Positions 35,466 to 44,775 of a DNA stretch of 64,000 bases are shown here, in pieces. Source of the stretch: Nocardiopsis ganjiahuensis DSM 45031. Lineage in GTDB: Bacteria; Actinomycetota; Actinomycetes; Streptosporangiales; Streptosporangiaceae. The DNA is taken from positions 62,001 through 126,000 of the forward strand of contig NZ_ANBA01000007.1 of the NCBI RefSeq assembly GCF_000341085.1. The letters are read 5' to 3'. The notes beneath the pieces were generated by a model, which had not been told where the DNA came from, did not search any database, and saw only the letters and a list, made by a program, of their open reading frames with translations. Made by a program: the position numbers and the translations under genes. Every line of letters begins with the position of its first letter. Position 1 is the stretch's first letter.

Positions 35466-36293
35466 CTACGGCTTGCTCGCACGCAGCGAGTACATCAGGG
35501 GGATGCGGGCGTGGGTGTCCGGGAAGCGGTAGTACCCGTCGGCCGACCGCTCGAAGGACGCGAACCGCGGGAAGAGCGAGGCGTCGTGCTCGTGGAGGAA
35601 CTCCAGCCGCAGCCCGGCCGAGGCGAGCGCGGAGACCACATCGCCGAGCGGGTGCTGCCACTCCACGCTGCGGTTGTCGACGGTCTGGGCCCCCAGGTCC
35701 GCGTACGTTCCGGGCGCCTCCTCCACCTGGGCCCCTCGCGCGAAGTAGTCGCGCACGACCCGGGTGCCGGTCTCGTCGTCGAGGACGTCGGTGAGCGGGT
35801 GGAACTCGGCGAGGTACAGGAACCCGCCCGGGGCCAGCAGTGACGCCGCGGTCCGCGCCCAGCGCTCGATGTCGGGCAGCCAGCACAGCGCGCCGACACC
35901 GGTGTAGACGATGTCGTACGCCTCGTCCGGTACCGCCGCGGGGGCGTCGTACATGTCGGCCTCGACGAAGTCGGCCCGTTCGGGGGAGAGGCCGATCTCG
36001 GCGGCGAGTTCCCGGGCCGCCCGCACGGCCGGTCCGGAGAAGTCCAGGCCGACCACGCGCGCCGCTCCGTGCCGCGCCCACGACATCGTGTCCGTCCCGA
36101 TGTGGCACTGGAGGTGCAGCAGGGTCTTTCCGGTGACGTCGCCGACCTCGGCGAGCTCGAAGTCCCGCAGTGCCTCCGCCCCGGCCCGGAACCCCTCCAG
36201 GTCGTAGAAGTCGCCGGCCACGTGCAGGGGGACGCGCTCGTCCCAGAGGGCCCGGTTGGCCGAGCGCCAGTCAGGCGGGGTGGGTGTGCTCAT
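35466..36293 (-). CDS. Class I SAM-dependent methyltransferase
   Basis: 275 residues. LLHLQCHIGTDTMSWARHGAARVVGLDFS is motif I with an unusual CHIGT in place of GxGxG; FVEADMYDAP motif II; LLAPGGFLYLAEFHPL motif IV. The N-terminal WRSANRALWDERVPLHVAGDFYD is typical of a widespread actinobacterial methyltransferase group. Substrate unknown. Transcribed alone, with its own terminator. Confidence 0.88.
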   Translation of the reverse strand: MSTPTPPDWRSANRALWDERVPLHVAGDFYDLEGFRAGAEALRDFELAEVGDVTGKTLLHLQCHIGTDTMSWARHGAARVVGLDFSGPAVRAARELAAEIGLSPERADFVEADMYDAPAAVPDEAYDIVYTGVGALCWLPDIERWARTAASLLAPGGFLYLAEFHPLTDVLDDETGTRVVRDYFARGAQVEEAPGTYADLGAQTVDNRSVEWQHPLGDVVSALASAGLRLEFLHEHDASLFPRFASFERSADGYYRFPDTHARIPLMYSLRASKP

Positions 36294-36372
36294 GGCGCTG
36301 CAAGCTACCAGAGGGGCGGGCGTCCGGTCCTGTGGTTTTCGCCCGGCACGAGCGCCCGTGCGTGTACCCGGA

Positions 36373-36407
36373 GGCCCCTTGCCGGAGGGTCTGAGACGGC
36401 AGGGGCC
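36373..36407 (-). terminator. Hairpin after Zur-box operon
   Basis: GGCCCCTTGCCG pairs with CGGCAGGGGCC (one bulged T), 12-nt loop, 40 bp past the methyltransferase stop at 36447. Confidence 0.6.
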
Positions 36408-36446
36408 GAACCTCTGCCGAACCGCCCGGAGGCCGACCGGAGGCGG

Positions 36447-37199
36447 TCACACGGTCAGGGTGGTCACCAGGTAACCGACCGGGATCCTGAACGCGCCGCG
36501 GTGCTCCTCACCCGATGCGCGGACGACGTCGACGAGTCGGGCGCGGGCCTGCGGCCAGCGGTCTCCGATGGTGTGGGCTCCGCGGATGATGGGGGCGCTG
36601 TGACGGTGCATGAGATCGACGAACCCCTCCGGTGAGGCCACGGTCATGGTGAAGGCCTGCTCGGTGACCTCCGCACCCGGCCCGGCGACGGAGCCGATCT
36701 CCTCCGGGGTCTCGTGCCACGGCTCGGGCGAGTCGGGGAAGTAGGGCGCCAGGGTCTGGCGGATACGGCCGAAAAGGCCGGTGCCGGACCAGCTCGTGAA
36801 CACGACGCGCCCGCCCGGACGGGTCAGGCGGCGCGCCTCGGACAGGGCGGCCCGCGGGTCGGCGGCGAAGATGATCCCGAAGGTCGACGTCACCAGGTCC
36901 GCGGATTCCGACGGCAGGGGGACGGAGGCCATGTCCGCCTCGAGCCAGGTGACGTCGACGCCCGCGGCGTCGGCCCGGTGCCGTGCCACCTCCAGGAGGG
37001 GCGGTGCCACGTCGACGCCCGCCACGGAGCGCGCCCGGTGCCGGGCCGCCGCGATCGCGGTCGCGCCGGTGCCCGTGGCGAGGTCGACGACGTCGCGTCC
37101 CCGGACGGGGAGGGCTGCGGCGAGGTCGCGGCCGGGGGCGCTCCACAGGTCTCCTACGACGGCGTAGTCGCCGGTGGACCAGAACTGGGCGGGGTCCAT
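36447..37199 (-). CDS. Class I SAM-dependent methyltransferase, UbiE/MenG-like
   Basis: 250 residues. VVDLATGTGATAIAAARHRARSVAGVDVAPPLLEVAR is motif I-II; LEADMASVPLPSESADLVTSTFGIIFA, and RRLTRPGGRVVFTSWS follow. Substrate unknown; methylates a small molecule by general family knowledge. It follows the MFS exporter by 148 bp on the same strand, and the unit's promoter region carries a Zur-type box, so it may modify an exported metal-related compound (inference). Confidence 0.85.
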   Translation of the reverse strand: MDPAQFWSTGDYAVVGDLWSAPGRDLAAALPVRGRDVVDLATGTGATAIAAARHRARSVAGVDVAPPLLEVARHRADAAGVDVTWLEADMASVPLPSESADLVTSTFGIIFAADPRAALSEARRLTRPGGRVVFTSWSGTGLFGRIRQTLAPYFPDSPEPWHETPEEIGSVAGPGAEVTEQAFTMTVASPEGFVDLMHRHSAPIIRGAHTIGDRWPQARARLVDVVRASGEEHRGAFRIPVGYLVTTLTV

Positions 37200-37346
37200 G
37201 TTCGATCGTTCCTTCGGTGGTCGGTCACGGCTCTCCGGTGGCGGAGCCGCTGTTCCCTCACGGGTGTGGGAGAGGAAGGGGGTGTGCGGGTGAGGGCCGC
37301 GCCCCGGTGCGGGTCGCACCCGCGCCGGCGCCCGAGCCGGTCCGGT

Positions 37347-38603
37347 TCACCGCGGTTCCTCCGACCGCCGCGTCTCGGCCGACGGCTGTCCGGGCACGCG
37401 GCGCAGCCGGGGGTGCAGCAGGACGAACGCGAAGACGCTGAGCATGACGGCCCCGCCGGTGAGGATGGGTAGAGGTGGCCAGAGGCTGTACAGAGCGGTG
37501 CTCGCGGTGGGGGCGATGATGAAGGTGAGTCCGATGTTGGCGCTGAGGAGTCCGGCCAGGCCGCCCTGTTCCTCCCGGGACACCAGCAGGGTGGGGCCCG
37601 CGGTGTAGCCGGGCATCGCGATTCCGAGACCGAGGCCGATCACGGCCATCGCGAGGACGAACCCGGTGATCCGGGCGTCGACCGCGAGGGCGGCGAACCC
37701 GACGACGGCGGTCGCGGTGCCGACCCGCAGCAGAGCCGGCGGCGACCACCGTGACAGGGGCACGATCACGGCCTGGGAGATCACGATGGCCACCCCGGCG
37801 GTCAGCAGGGCCCCGCCGGTGACCACTCCGGTGGCGGAGGCGTCGAGGCCGAACCGGTCCTGCGCGATGAACCCGGTGATCACCTGGATGAAACCGAGTG
37901 CGGTGAACATGCCGAACCCGGCGACGAGGAACGGCCACACGCGCGGATCGGCCGGCCTGACCGGGACGGGCGTCTCGATGAGCGTCGCCCTGGGCTCGCG
38001 CTCGAGCACCACCGCTGCGAGGAGGAGGCCTCCGGCCAGGAGAACGGGGACCGCGGCCAGGGAGGCCATCACGCCGAACCCGGCGAGGAGGCCGCCGATG
38101 AGGGAGCCGCCGATCATGGAGAGCCCCTGTGCGGCGCCGATGCGCGCCATGCCGGAGACCCGGCTCCGCTCGTCGTGGGTGACGTCGGCGACGTAGGCCT
38201 GCGCGGTGGGGACGGCCGCCGAGATCGCGATGCCGAACAGCGCGCCGCGCAGGAGCACGAACAGTGCGAACAGCGCGCCGCCGGCCAGCACCCCGGACAT
38301 GCCCAGGTGGGCGACGAGCACGAACAGGGTCATGGCGGTCAGCGCGGTGAGCATCGAGGCGACCAGCACGGGTTTGCGGCCCCAGGTCTGGGACCGCCGC
38401 CCCCACAGGGCGGACGTGAGGACGAGCATGAGCGCGGCAGTGCTGATGGTGACCCCGATCTGCCATTCGGCCAGGCCCACCTCGCGTGCCAGCGGGGCGA
38501 TGATCGGGTTGAGCGTCATCTGGCCGAGGTAGGTGACGAACACGACCGCCACCACGACGGAGACCTGGCGTGTGTCCGAGCCGTGTGCGTCGGCACTGCT
38601 CAT
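37347..38603 (-). CDS. MFS transporter, drug/metallophore exporter-like
   Basis: 418 residues, twelve membrane helices. VVFVTYLGQMTLNPIIAPLAREVGLAEWQIG is the first helix, WGRRSQTWGRKPVL the cytoplasmic A-motif, and AISAAVPTAQAYVADVTHDERSRVSGMARIGAAQG the C-motif/antiporter region; so proton-driven efflux is likely. The promoter region 130 bp upstream contains a box almost identical to the Zur site of rpmG. Probably co-transcribed with the methyltransferase. Confidence 0.9.
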   Translation of the reverse strand: MSSADAHGSDTRQVSVVVAVVFVTYLGQMTLNPIIAPLAREVGLAEWQIGVTISTAALMLVLTSALWGRRSQTWGRKPVLVASMLTALTAMTLFVLVAHLGMSGVLAGGALFALFVLLRGALFGIAISAAVPTAQAYVADVTHDERSRVSGMARIGAAQGLSMIGGSLIGGLLAGFGVMASLAAVPVLLAGGLLLAAVVLEREPRATLIETPVPVRPADPRVWPFLVAGFGMFTALGFIQVITGFIAQDRFGLDASATGVVTGGALLTAGVAIVISQAVIVPLSRWSPPALLRVGTATAVVGFAALAVDARITGFVLAMAVIGLGLGIAMPGYTAGPTLLVSREEQGGLAGLLSANIGLTFIIAPTASTALYSLWPPLPILTGGAVMLSVFAFVLLHPRLRRVPGQPSAETRRSEEPR

Positions 38604-38734
38604 GGTGTGCCCTCCTCGCGTTCCTGGCGGATGCGTCCGCCCCGCTCCGCCGCACGCGCCGTGCGTCGGTCACGGGGGACGTCCGCCGGGGCGGACGCGG
38701 TTCCGGGCGGGATCGGCGCCGCGGGCGACTGGGG

Positions 38735-38749
38735 TGAAAACGATTATCA
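38735..38749. promoter_or_regulatory. Zur-type box upstream of MFS/methyltransferase operon
   Basis: TGAAAACGATTATCA, one base different from the rpmG box. On the minus strand the -10-like GATAAT lies inside it, 130 bp before the MFS start; it also lies 140 bp before the plus-strand arsR gene. Zinc repression of the MFS operon is the simplest reading. Confidence 0.7.
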
Positions 38750-38882
38750 TGTTAATTTGAACGGTGTTCCCACCGCAAGGGCCTGCCGCCGGGCGGTGAC
38801 CGCCGGTCGGAAGACGCTCCGGGGGGGCCGGAGCCGGTGGCGGGGGTGAAAGGTTGTCTTGTGACCTGCGTAGGCATAGTGT

Positions 38883-38898
38883 CTGCGTATGAACGCAG
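38883..38898. promoter_or_regulatory. Palindrome over the arsR start
   Basis: CTGCGT-ATGA-ACGCAG, 6-bp arms around the start codon, next to a -10-like TAGTGT. A plausible ArsR/SmtB autorepression site on a leaderless transcript. Confidence 0.5.
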
Positions 38899-39284
38899 AT
38901 GCGCATCCATGCAGTCTCGACGAGAACAGCCCCTACGTCGAGTACGCGGTGGAGATCCTCTCCCTCCTGGCCGACGCCACCCGGGTCCGCATCATCCTGG
39001 CCCTGCGCGGCGGTGAGCTGTCGGTCAACGAACTGGCCGCCCGCCTCGACAAACCCGGCCCCTCGGTCTCCCAGCACCTGGCCAAGCTCCGGATCGGGCG
39101 GGTCGTGGCCTGCCGCCGCGACGGCAACCGGATGTACTACAGCCTGGCCAACGAGCACGCGCGCAAGCTGGTCGCCGACGCCGTCTTCCAGGCCGAGCAC
39201 GCCCTGGAGGTCGAGCCCGCCCACCACCGCGCCCGCATCGCGGCCCCGCGGCGCGACGACCAGGGAACGGACGGCCGCTCGTGA
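38889..39284 (+). CDS. ArsR/SmtB-family metal sensor
   Basis: 131 residues. Winged helix LLADATRVRIILALRGGELSVNELAARLDKPGPSVSQHLAKLRIGRVVACRRDGNRMYYSLANEHARKLVADAVFQAEHAL. Cysteine near residue 8 (HPCSLDE) and histidines in the last helix (NEHARKL, AEHAL, AHHRAR) resemble metal-sensing sites of NmtR/KmtR-like sensors (Co/Ni or Zn). GTGA overlap with the ATPase gene means coupled translation. It presumably represses the ATPase until metal rises. Confidence 0.92.
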   Translation: MNADAHPCSLDENSPYVEYAVEILSLLADATRVRIILALRGGELSVNELAARLDKPGPSVSQHLAKLRIGRVVACRRDGNRMYYSLANEHARKLVADAVFQAEHALEVEPAHHRARIAAPRRDDQGTDGRS

Positions 39285-41209
39285 CCGTCACCTCGTCCCC
39301 GGCCGCCCCCGCCTCAGAACACCCCCGGGTCCGCACTCCGTCACTGTTCACCACCGGAGCCCGCCTCGCCGAGGTGCGCTGGGCCGCCGCCGCACTGGTC
39401 CTGTTCCTGGCCGGCTGGGCCGCCCAGCTCCTGGGCGCCCCGGCCTGGGTGTGGTGGACCCTGTACCTGGCCTGCTACGCCACCGGGGGCTGGGACTCCG
39501 CCCTGTCCGGGCTGCGCGCCCTGAGGGAGCGCACCCTGGACGTGGACCTGCTGATGATCGTGGCCGCCGTCGCCGCGGCCTCCATCGGCCAGGTCTTCGA
39601 CGGAGCCCTGCTCATCGTCATCTTCGCCACCTCCGGAGCGCTGGAGGCCGTGGTCACCCAGCGCACCGCCGACTCGGTCAGCGCCCTGCTCGACCTGGCA
39701 CCCGAACGCGCCGTGCGGCTGAACACCGCCCCGGGCGCTCGGCAGGAGGAGCAAGAGGAGGTCGTGGAGACCTCAGAGCTGCGGGTCGGCGACACCATCC
39801 TGGTCCGCCCCGGCGAGCGCGTGGGCGCCGACGGCACCGTCGTCCACGGCCTGAGCGAGGTCGACCAGCAGGCCGTCACCGGGGAATCGGTCCCGGTGCC
39901 CCGCGGCGCGGGCGAGGAGGTCCTCTCCGGCACCGTCAACGGCACCGGAGCCCTCAGGGTGCGGGTGGACCGCCCGGCGGCGGAGTCGGTGATCGCCCGG
40001 ATCGTCACCCTCGTCGAGGAGGCCTCGGCCACCAAGGCCCGGACCCAGCTGTTCATCGAGAAGATCGAACAGCGCTACTCCGTGCTGGTCGTCGTGGGCA
40101 CCCTGCTCGTGCTCGGCGTCCCGCTGCTGTTCCTGGGCCATGACTTCGAGGCGGCCCTGCTGCGAGCGATCGTGTTCATGATCGTCGCCTCCCCGTGCGC
40201 GGTGGTGCTGTCCACCATGCCGCCCCTGCTGGCCTCCATCGCCAACGCCGGACGCCACGGAGTGCTCGTCAAGTCCGCCACCGTCATGGAACAGATCGGG
40301 CGCACCGACCTGGTGGCCTTCGACAAGACCGGCACCCTCACCCGGGGCGAGCCCGAGGTCGCCGAGGTGGTGCCCGAACCGGGACACACCGCACACGAGG
40401 TCCTGACCGCGGCCGCTGCCGCCGAACGCGACAGCGAGCACCCGCTGGCCCGCGCCATCCGCGCCCACGCCGACCGGCACGGCGCGGCACCGGCGGCCTC
40501 GGTGGAGGACTTCGAGTCCCTGCCGGGCATCGGGGTGAGCGCGACCGTGGACGGGGCGCGGGTCCGGGTGGAGCGCGCCCCCGTCGACCCCGAGGGGCCG
40601 GCGAGCACCCGGGTCCAGGTCAGCGTGGACGGTCGGGTACGGGGACGGATCAGCCTGACCGACACCCTGCGGCCGGAGGCCGCTCGCACGGTCGAGGAGA
40701 TGGACGCGCTCACCAGCCAACCGGTACACCTGCTCACCGGGGACAACGCCGCCACCGCCGATCAGGTGGCGAGGGCCGTCGGCGTCGGCCGCGTGCACGC
40801 GGGGCTGCTGCCCCAGGACAAGGCCGCCCTGGTCAAGGAGCGGGAGGAGGCGGGCTCCCAGGTGCTGCTGGTGGGCGACGGGGTCAACGACGCCCCCGCG
40901 ATGGCCGCGGCCACCACGGGTGTCGCCATGGGCAGGCGCGGCTCGGACCTGGCCCTGGACACCGCCGACGCCATCGTGGTGCGCGACGACCTGACGACCC
41001 TGCCCCGTCTGGTCGCCCTGTCCCGTCGGGCGCGCCGCTTCGTGATCGCCAACCTGTGCGTCGCGGGCACCTTCATCGTGGTGCTGGTGACCTGGGACCT
41101 GGTGGCCACCCTGCCGTTGGCGCTCGCGGTGGCCGGACACGAGGGGTCCACCGTCATCGTCGCCCTCAACGGCATCCGGTTGCTGCGCGAACGCGCCTGG
41201 ACACGGTGA
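39281..41209 (+). CDS. P1B-4-type metal-exporting ATPase (CoaT/CtpD-like)
   Basis: 642 residues, GTG start overlapping arsR. SPC in membrane helix 4 (Cys306) replaces CPC, and HEGST in the last helix (His620) is the paired P1B-4 hallmark. DKTGTLT at 348, TGES near 205 and GDGVNDAPAM near 530 complete the P-type ATPase. No N-terminal metal-binding domain. P1B-4 pumps export Co2+, and in some cases Fe2+ or Zn2+. The ArsR partner and the nearby cobalamin riboswitch favour cobalt. Confidence 0.94.
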   Translation: MTVTSSPAAPASEHPRVRTPSLFTTGARLAEVRWAAAALVLFLAGWAAQLLGAPAWVWWTLYLACYATGGWDSALSGLRALRERTLDVDLLMIVAAVAAASIGQVFDGALLIVIFATSGALEAVVTQRTADSVSALLDLAPERAVRLNTAPGARQEEQEEVVETSELRVGDTILVRPGERVGADGTVVHGLSEVDQQAVTGESVPVPRGAGEEVLSGTVNGTGALRVRVDRPAAESVIARIVTLVEEASATKARTQLFIEKIEQRYSVLVVVGTLLVLGVPLLFLGHDFEAALLRAIVFMIVASPCAVVLSTMPPLLASIANAGRHGVLVKSATVMEQIGRTDLVAFDKTGTLTRGEPEVAEVVPEPGHTAHEVLTAAAAAERDSEHPLARAIRAHADRHGAAPAASVEDFESLPGIGVSATVDGARVRVERAPVDPEGPASTRVQVSVDGRVRGRISLTDTLRPEAARTVEEMDALTSQPVHLLTGDNAATADQVARAVGVGRVHAGLLPQDKAALVKEREEAGSQVLLVGDGVNDAPAMAAATTGVAMGRRGSDLALDTADAIVVRDDLTTLPRLVALSRRARRFVIANLCVAGTFIVVLVTWDLVATLPLALAVAGHEGSTVIVALNGIRLLRERAWTR

Positions 41210-41366
41210 TTCCGCCGACGTGCCGGTACCGGCCGTGGGGCGGGGCCGCACCCGCTGCCCCGCCCCACGGTGTCGGGCCCGGACCGAGGAGACCGTGCCG
41301 GACTCCGACCCGGACCCGAACCCGAATACCGACCCGAACCCGGGCCTGCGGCCGGGCCGCGTCCGC

Positions 41367-42428
41367 CTACCCGCTCCGGCCCACCCTGCTGCCGCGCGCC
41401 AGCAGGTAGAGCAGGTAGGGGGCGCCCATGATCCCGGTGACCACCCCGACCGGCAGCTCGCTTCCACCGAAGGCCGTACGCGCGATCAGGTCCGCGCAGA
41501 CCACCAACAGCCCACCGCACGCCGCGGCGGGCCACAGCCCGGCGGAGCGCTCGCGCAGTATCCGCCGCGTGATCTGCGGGGCCACCAGCGCCACGAACGC
41601 CACCGGACCGGCGACGGCGGTGGCCATGGCCGCGAGCGCGGTCGCGGTGAGCAGCAGCGCGGCCCGGGCCGGCTGCACCCTGCCGCCCAGGGCGGTCGCG
41701 GTGTCCTCCCCGAGCTGGAGCAGGGACAGGGACCGGCCCAGCGCGAGCGCGACCGGCATCAGGACGGCGAGCGCCGCCCCGACCGTCACCGCGTGCGCCC
41801 ACTCCCGGTTCGCCAGGCTTCCGGTGATCCAGAGCATGGCCCGCTGCGCCGTGGTCAGTTCCGCCCGGGTCAGCAGGTACGAGGTCGCCGCGCCCAGCAT
41901 CGCGGTGAGCGCGATCCCCACCAGCACCAGCCGCTGACCGCTGACCCCGCGCCGGTAGGCCAGCAGGTACAGCAGCAGGGCGGTGGCCACGGCCCCGCCC
42001 AGCGCGCTGGCCGCGATCGACAGCGCCGTACCGCCGAAGACGACGATGGCCAGTACCGCCCCGGACGTCGCACCGGCGTTGATCCCGACGATGTCCGGAC
42101 TGACCAGCGGGTTGCCCGCCAACCTCTGCAGCAGCGCCCCCGAGAGGGCCAGGGCCGCACCCACCCCCAGCCCGGTGAGAGCACGGGGCAGCCGCATCTC
42201 CACGATCACGTGCGTGGCCATCACGCTTCCGTGTCCGGTGAAGGCTCCCACCACCTCCTCCGGGCCCATCGCGAAATCACCCGCGGCCAGTGAGACCAGG
42301 GCCATGAACACGGCCAGAGCGCCGAGGAGGGCGCCGAGCGCGGCCTCGGGCCAGTGGACCCGCACCGAGAGGCCGCCGGCGCGGACGACCCCCGTGCCCG
42401 GGGGCAGCACCCCGGAAGAGCCCCTCAC
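41367..42428 (-). CDS. FecCD-family ABC permease, second
   Basis: 353 residues; the GTG overlaps the upstream permease stop (GTGA). RLPRALTGLGVGAALALSGALLQRLAGNPLVSPDIVGINAGATSGAV and VAGPVAFVALVAPQITRR are the BtuC/FecCD motifs; about nine to ten membrane helices. It pairs with the other permease to form the channel of a corrinoid or siderophore importer. No ATPase gene follows: the next gene downstream is the convergent metal ATPase. Confidence 0.93.
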   Translation of the reverse strand: MRGSSGVLPPGTGVVRAGGLSVRVHWPEAALGALLGALAVFMALVSLAAGDFAMGPEEVVGAFTGHGSVMATHVIVEMRLPRALTGLGVGAALALSGALLQRLAGNPLVSPDIVGINAGATSGAVLAIVVFGGTALSIAASALGGAVATALLLYLLAYRRGVSGQRLVLVGIALTAMLGAATSYLLTRAELTTAQRAMLWITGSLANREWAHAVTVGAALAVLMPVALALGRSLSLLQLGEDTATALGGRVQPARAALLLTATALAAMATAVAGPVAFVALVAPQITRRILRERSAGLWPAAACGGLLVVCADLIARTAFGGSELPVGVVTGIMGAPYLLYLLARGSRVGRSG

Positions 42429-43516
42429 AGGCCCGCCGTCCTTCGCCGTCGCACCAGGAGGATGAAGAACGGCGCCCCGACGAACGCGGTGACGATACCG
42501 ACCTGGAGTTCCTCCGGGCGGACCACCACACGGCCCACGATGTCGGCGGCCAGCAGCAAGGCGGGCGCCAGCACCGCCGACCAGGGCAGCACCCAGCGGT
42601 AGTCGGGGCCCACGAGGGCACGTGCGATGTGCGGCACGGCGACGCCGACGAAGCCGATCGGACCGGCCGCCGCCGTAGCGGCCCCCGCCAGCAACACCAC
42701 TGCCAGCGCGCTCGCCCCGCGAACCAGCCACAGCCGCGTCCCCAACGACCGGGCGAGCTCGTCGCCGAGCGCCACCGCGTTCAACGGACGCGCCAGCGCC
42801 GCGGCCAGCAGCAGCCCGGCCCCCAGGAACGGCAGCGCCTGCAACAGCGCCGAGGTGTCGGCGCCGGCCAGGGACCCCACGATCCAGAACCGGTACTCGT
42901 CCAGGCTCGCCCGGTCACGCAGCACGATCGCCGATGTCAGCGAACCCAGCAGGGCCGTGATCGCGGCACCGGCGAGCGCGAGCCTGACCGGGCCGGCCCC
43001 GTCCGGGCCCAGCGAACCCACGGCGTACACCGCGCAGGCGGCCACGGCCGCGCCCAGGAAGGCGAACCCGACGTAGCCCAGCAGCGTCGACACCCCGAGC
43101 ACGCTGATCGCGACGACAGCCGCCAGAGCGGCGCCCGCGTTGATGCCGAGGATCCCCGGGTCCCCGAGGGGGTTGCGGGTCACGCCCTGCACCAGGACTC
43201 CGGACACGCCCAGCGCCGCTCCCACGGCCAGCCCGGCGAGGGTGCGCGGTACCCGCAGGTGCCGAACGACCAGATCGGTGTCGGAACCGGTGAAAGCCGC
43301 GTAGGCGGCGTACACGTCGGCCGCGGACAGCGTCTGGTAGCCGATGAGTACGGAGGCCAGCGCGAGCGCGACGAGCACGGCCACTGCCGCGGCCAGCCCG
43401 GTGCCGCGTGCTCCGGGTCCGCTGAGCAGCCCGGTGCCGCCGGCCCGGGGCCGTGTCCGCCCCCCTGGCACGGCGGGGCCGGGGGAGGCGGGCCTTTCGG
43501 CCACGTGGTGAGCCAT
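42425..43516 (-). CDS. FecCD-family ABC permease, first
   Basis: 363 residues. Contains RVPRTLAGLAVGAALGVSGVLVQGVTRNPLGDPGILGINAGAALAAV and AGPIGFVGVAVPHIARALVG. About nine to ten membrane helices with a Pro/Arg-rich start. Follows the substrate-binding protein by 8 bp. Forms a heterodimer with the next permease, as in iron-siderophore systems. Confidence 0.93.
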   Translation of the reverse strand: MAHHVAERPASPGPAVPGGRTRPRAGGTGLLSGPGARGTGLAAAVAVLVALALASVLIGYQTLSAADVYAAYAAFTGSDTDLVVRHLRVPRTLAGLAVGAALGVSGVLVQGVTRNPLGDPGILGINAGAALAAVVAISVLGVSTLLGYVGFAFLGAAVAACAVYAVGSLGPDGAGPVRLALAGAAITALLGSLTSAIVLRDRASLDEYRFWIVGSLAGADTSALLQALPFLGAGLLLAAALARPLNAVALGDELARSLGTRLWLVRGASALAVVLLAGAATAAAGPIGFVGVAVPHIARALVGPDYRWVLPWSAVLAPALLLAADIVGRVVVRPEELQVGIVTAFVGAPFFILLVRRRRTAGL

Positions 43517-43524
43517 CGGCCGGC

Positions 43525-44571
43525 CTACTCGAACAGGTCGGAGTGGATGATCCCGGCGACCGTCGCCACCGCGGCTGCGCTGCGCACGCCCGCGGAGCGG
43601 TCGGCGAAGGTGAAGCCCTCCACCTGGCCCGCGGTGACCGCGGTCAGGTTGGCCAGTGCGGGATCGTCCATGATCTGCCCGATCTGGTCGGCGGCGTCGG
43701 CGGAGGTCATCTGCGCGTCGCAGCACACGTCGACCAGGATGAAGTCGGGGTCGCGCTCGATCACGTCCTCGGTGGCCACGGTGTGGTTGCGCCTGCTGTC
43801 GAGGTCGGCGAAGGCGTTGACCCCGCCGGCCAGGTCGATGATCTCGGTGGAGAAGTCCGGCCCGCCCGCGACCCGGAACCCTTCGTCGCTGGGCCGGCCG
43901 ATCATCACGGTGGGCCGGTCCTCCGGCGCCACCCGGCCGTCCAGGGTCTGGGTGACCCCCTCGACGGTGGCCTCCATGTCGGCGATGACCTGTTCGGCCC
44001 GTTCCTCGGTGCCGAACACCGCGCCCAGGTCCCGCAGGTCGGCGTAGACGCTGTCCATCGTCACCGTCGCGGGATCGATGGTCTCGTCGGTGCGGCCGTC
44101 CTCGCTCGGGCACAGCGGGGACAGGATCCAGCTCTCGGCGCCCAGCTCGCGCAGGGAGGCCCGGGTGCCGAAGCTCTCGTCGGTGAACGCGTCGTTGAAC
44201 CCGGAGAACACGAAGTCGGGTTCGTGGCTGAGCAGTTCCTCGCGGCTGGGCAGGTTCGGGTAGTACTCCTGGTCGGCCTGGGCACCGGTGTAGGCGTCCA
44301 TGACCTGGGCGTCCAGGAACGCCGTCCCGACCAGCCGGTCGCTGATGCCCAGCGCGTGGGCGGTCTCGATGGCGGGCTGGTAGGCGGCGAACACCCGTTC
44401 CGGCGGGCCCGCCACGGCCACGTCGACGTCGCAGTTGCGGACCGTGTCCCCGGCTGCTTCGGGAGTGGGGGAGGAGGGGGTTCCACCGCAGGCGGTCAGT
44501 GCCAGCAGCAGGGCGAGGGCGGCGGCGGAACGGGCACGGCTCAGGGCCGCCCGTGCGTTGGTGGGCTTCAT
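43525..44571 (-). CDS. ABC substrate-binding lipoprotein, BtuF/FepB-like
   Basis: 348 residues from the ATG at MKPTN (an in-frame ATG four codons earlier is too close to the ribosome site). Lipobox LTAC (Cys28). PERVFAAYQPAIETAHALGISDRLVG, EPDFVFSGFNDAF and DRPTVMIGRPSD fit the PF01497 helical-backbone binding proteins. The transcript starts with a cobalamin riboswitch, so the ligand is probably cobalamin, a precursor or a cobalt complex, although the family is usually annotated as iron-siderophore. A Cys pair in VDVCCDAQ is unusual. Confidence 0.9.
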   Translation of the reverse strand: MKPTNARAALSRARSAAALALLLALTACGGTPSSPTPEAAGDTVRNCDVDVAVAGPPERVFAAYQPAIETAHALGISDRLVGTAFLDAQVMDAYTGAQADQEYYPNLPSREELLSHEPDFVFSGFNDAFTDESFGTRASLRELGAESWILSPLCPSEDGRTDETIDPATVTMDSVYADLRDLGAVFGTEERAEQVIADMEATVEGVTQTLDGRVAPEDRPTVMIGRPSDEGFRVAGGPDFSTEIIDLAGGVNAFADLDSRRNHTVATEDVIERDPDFILVDVCCDAQMTSADAADQIGQIMDDPALANLTAVTAGQVEGFTFADRSAGVRSAAAVATVAGIIHSDLFE

Positions 44572-44604
44572 CGAACAAACCATCCTTCGTGGTTTGATGA
44601 CGCG

Positions 44605-44775
44605 GACGGTCGCAGCCGGTCTCCTGGCTCCCGGAGTCGGGCTGTGCGCCCCGCGACCTCCCCCCTTCCCGGACCCGTGCGGGTCCGGTGGTGTCGGGGA
44701 GGCGCCCTCCGGTCACAGTGGCGAGGACCGCGCCGGATTTCCACCGGCTTCCCGTGCACTGCGACGTCGACGAAA
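44605..44775 (-). ncRNA. Cobalamin riboswitch
   Basis: Read on the minus strand: GGAAGCCGGTGGAAATCCGG, then GCGGTCCTCGCCACTGTGAC, a variable hairpin (GGACCCGCACGGGTCC), and the B12 box AGCCAGGAGACCGGCTGC, ending about 35 nt before the SBP start. These are the conserved blocks of the AdoCbl riboswitch in order. It should shut off the ABC transporter when cobalamin is plentiful. Confidence 0.92.
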
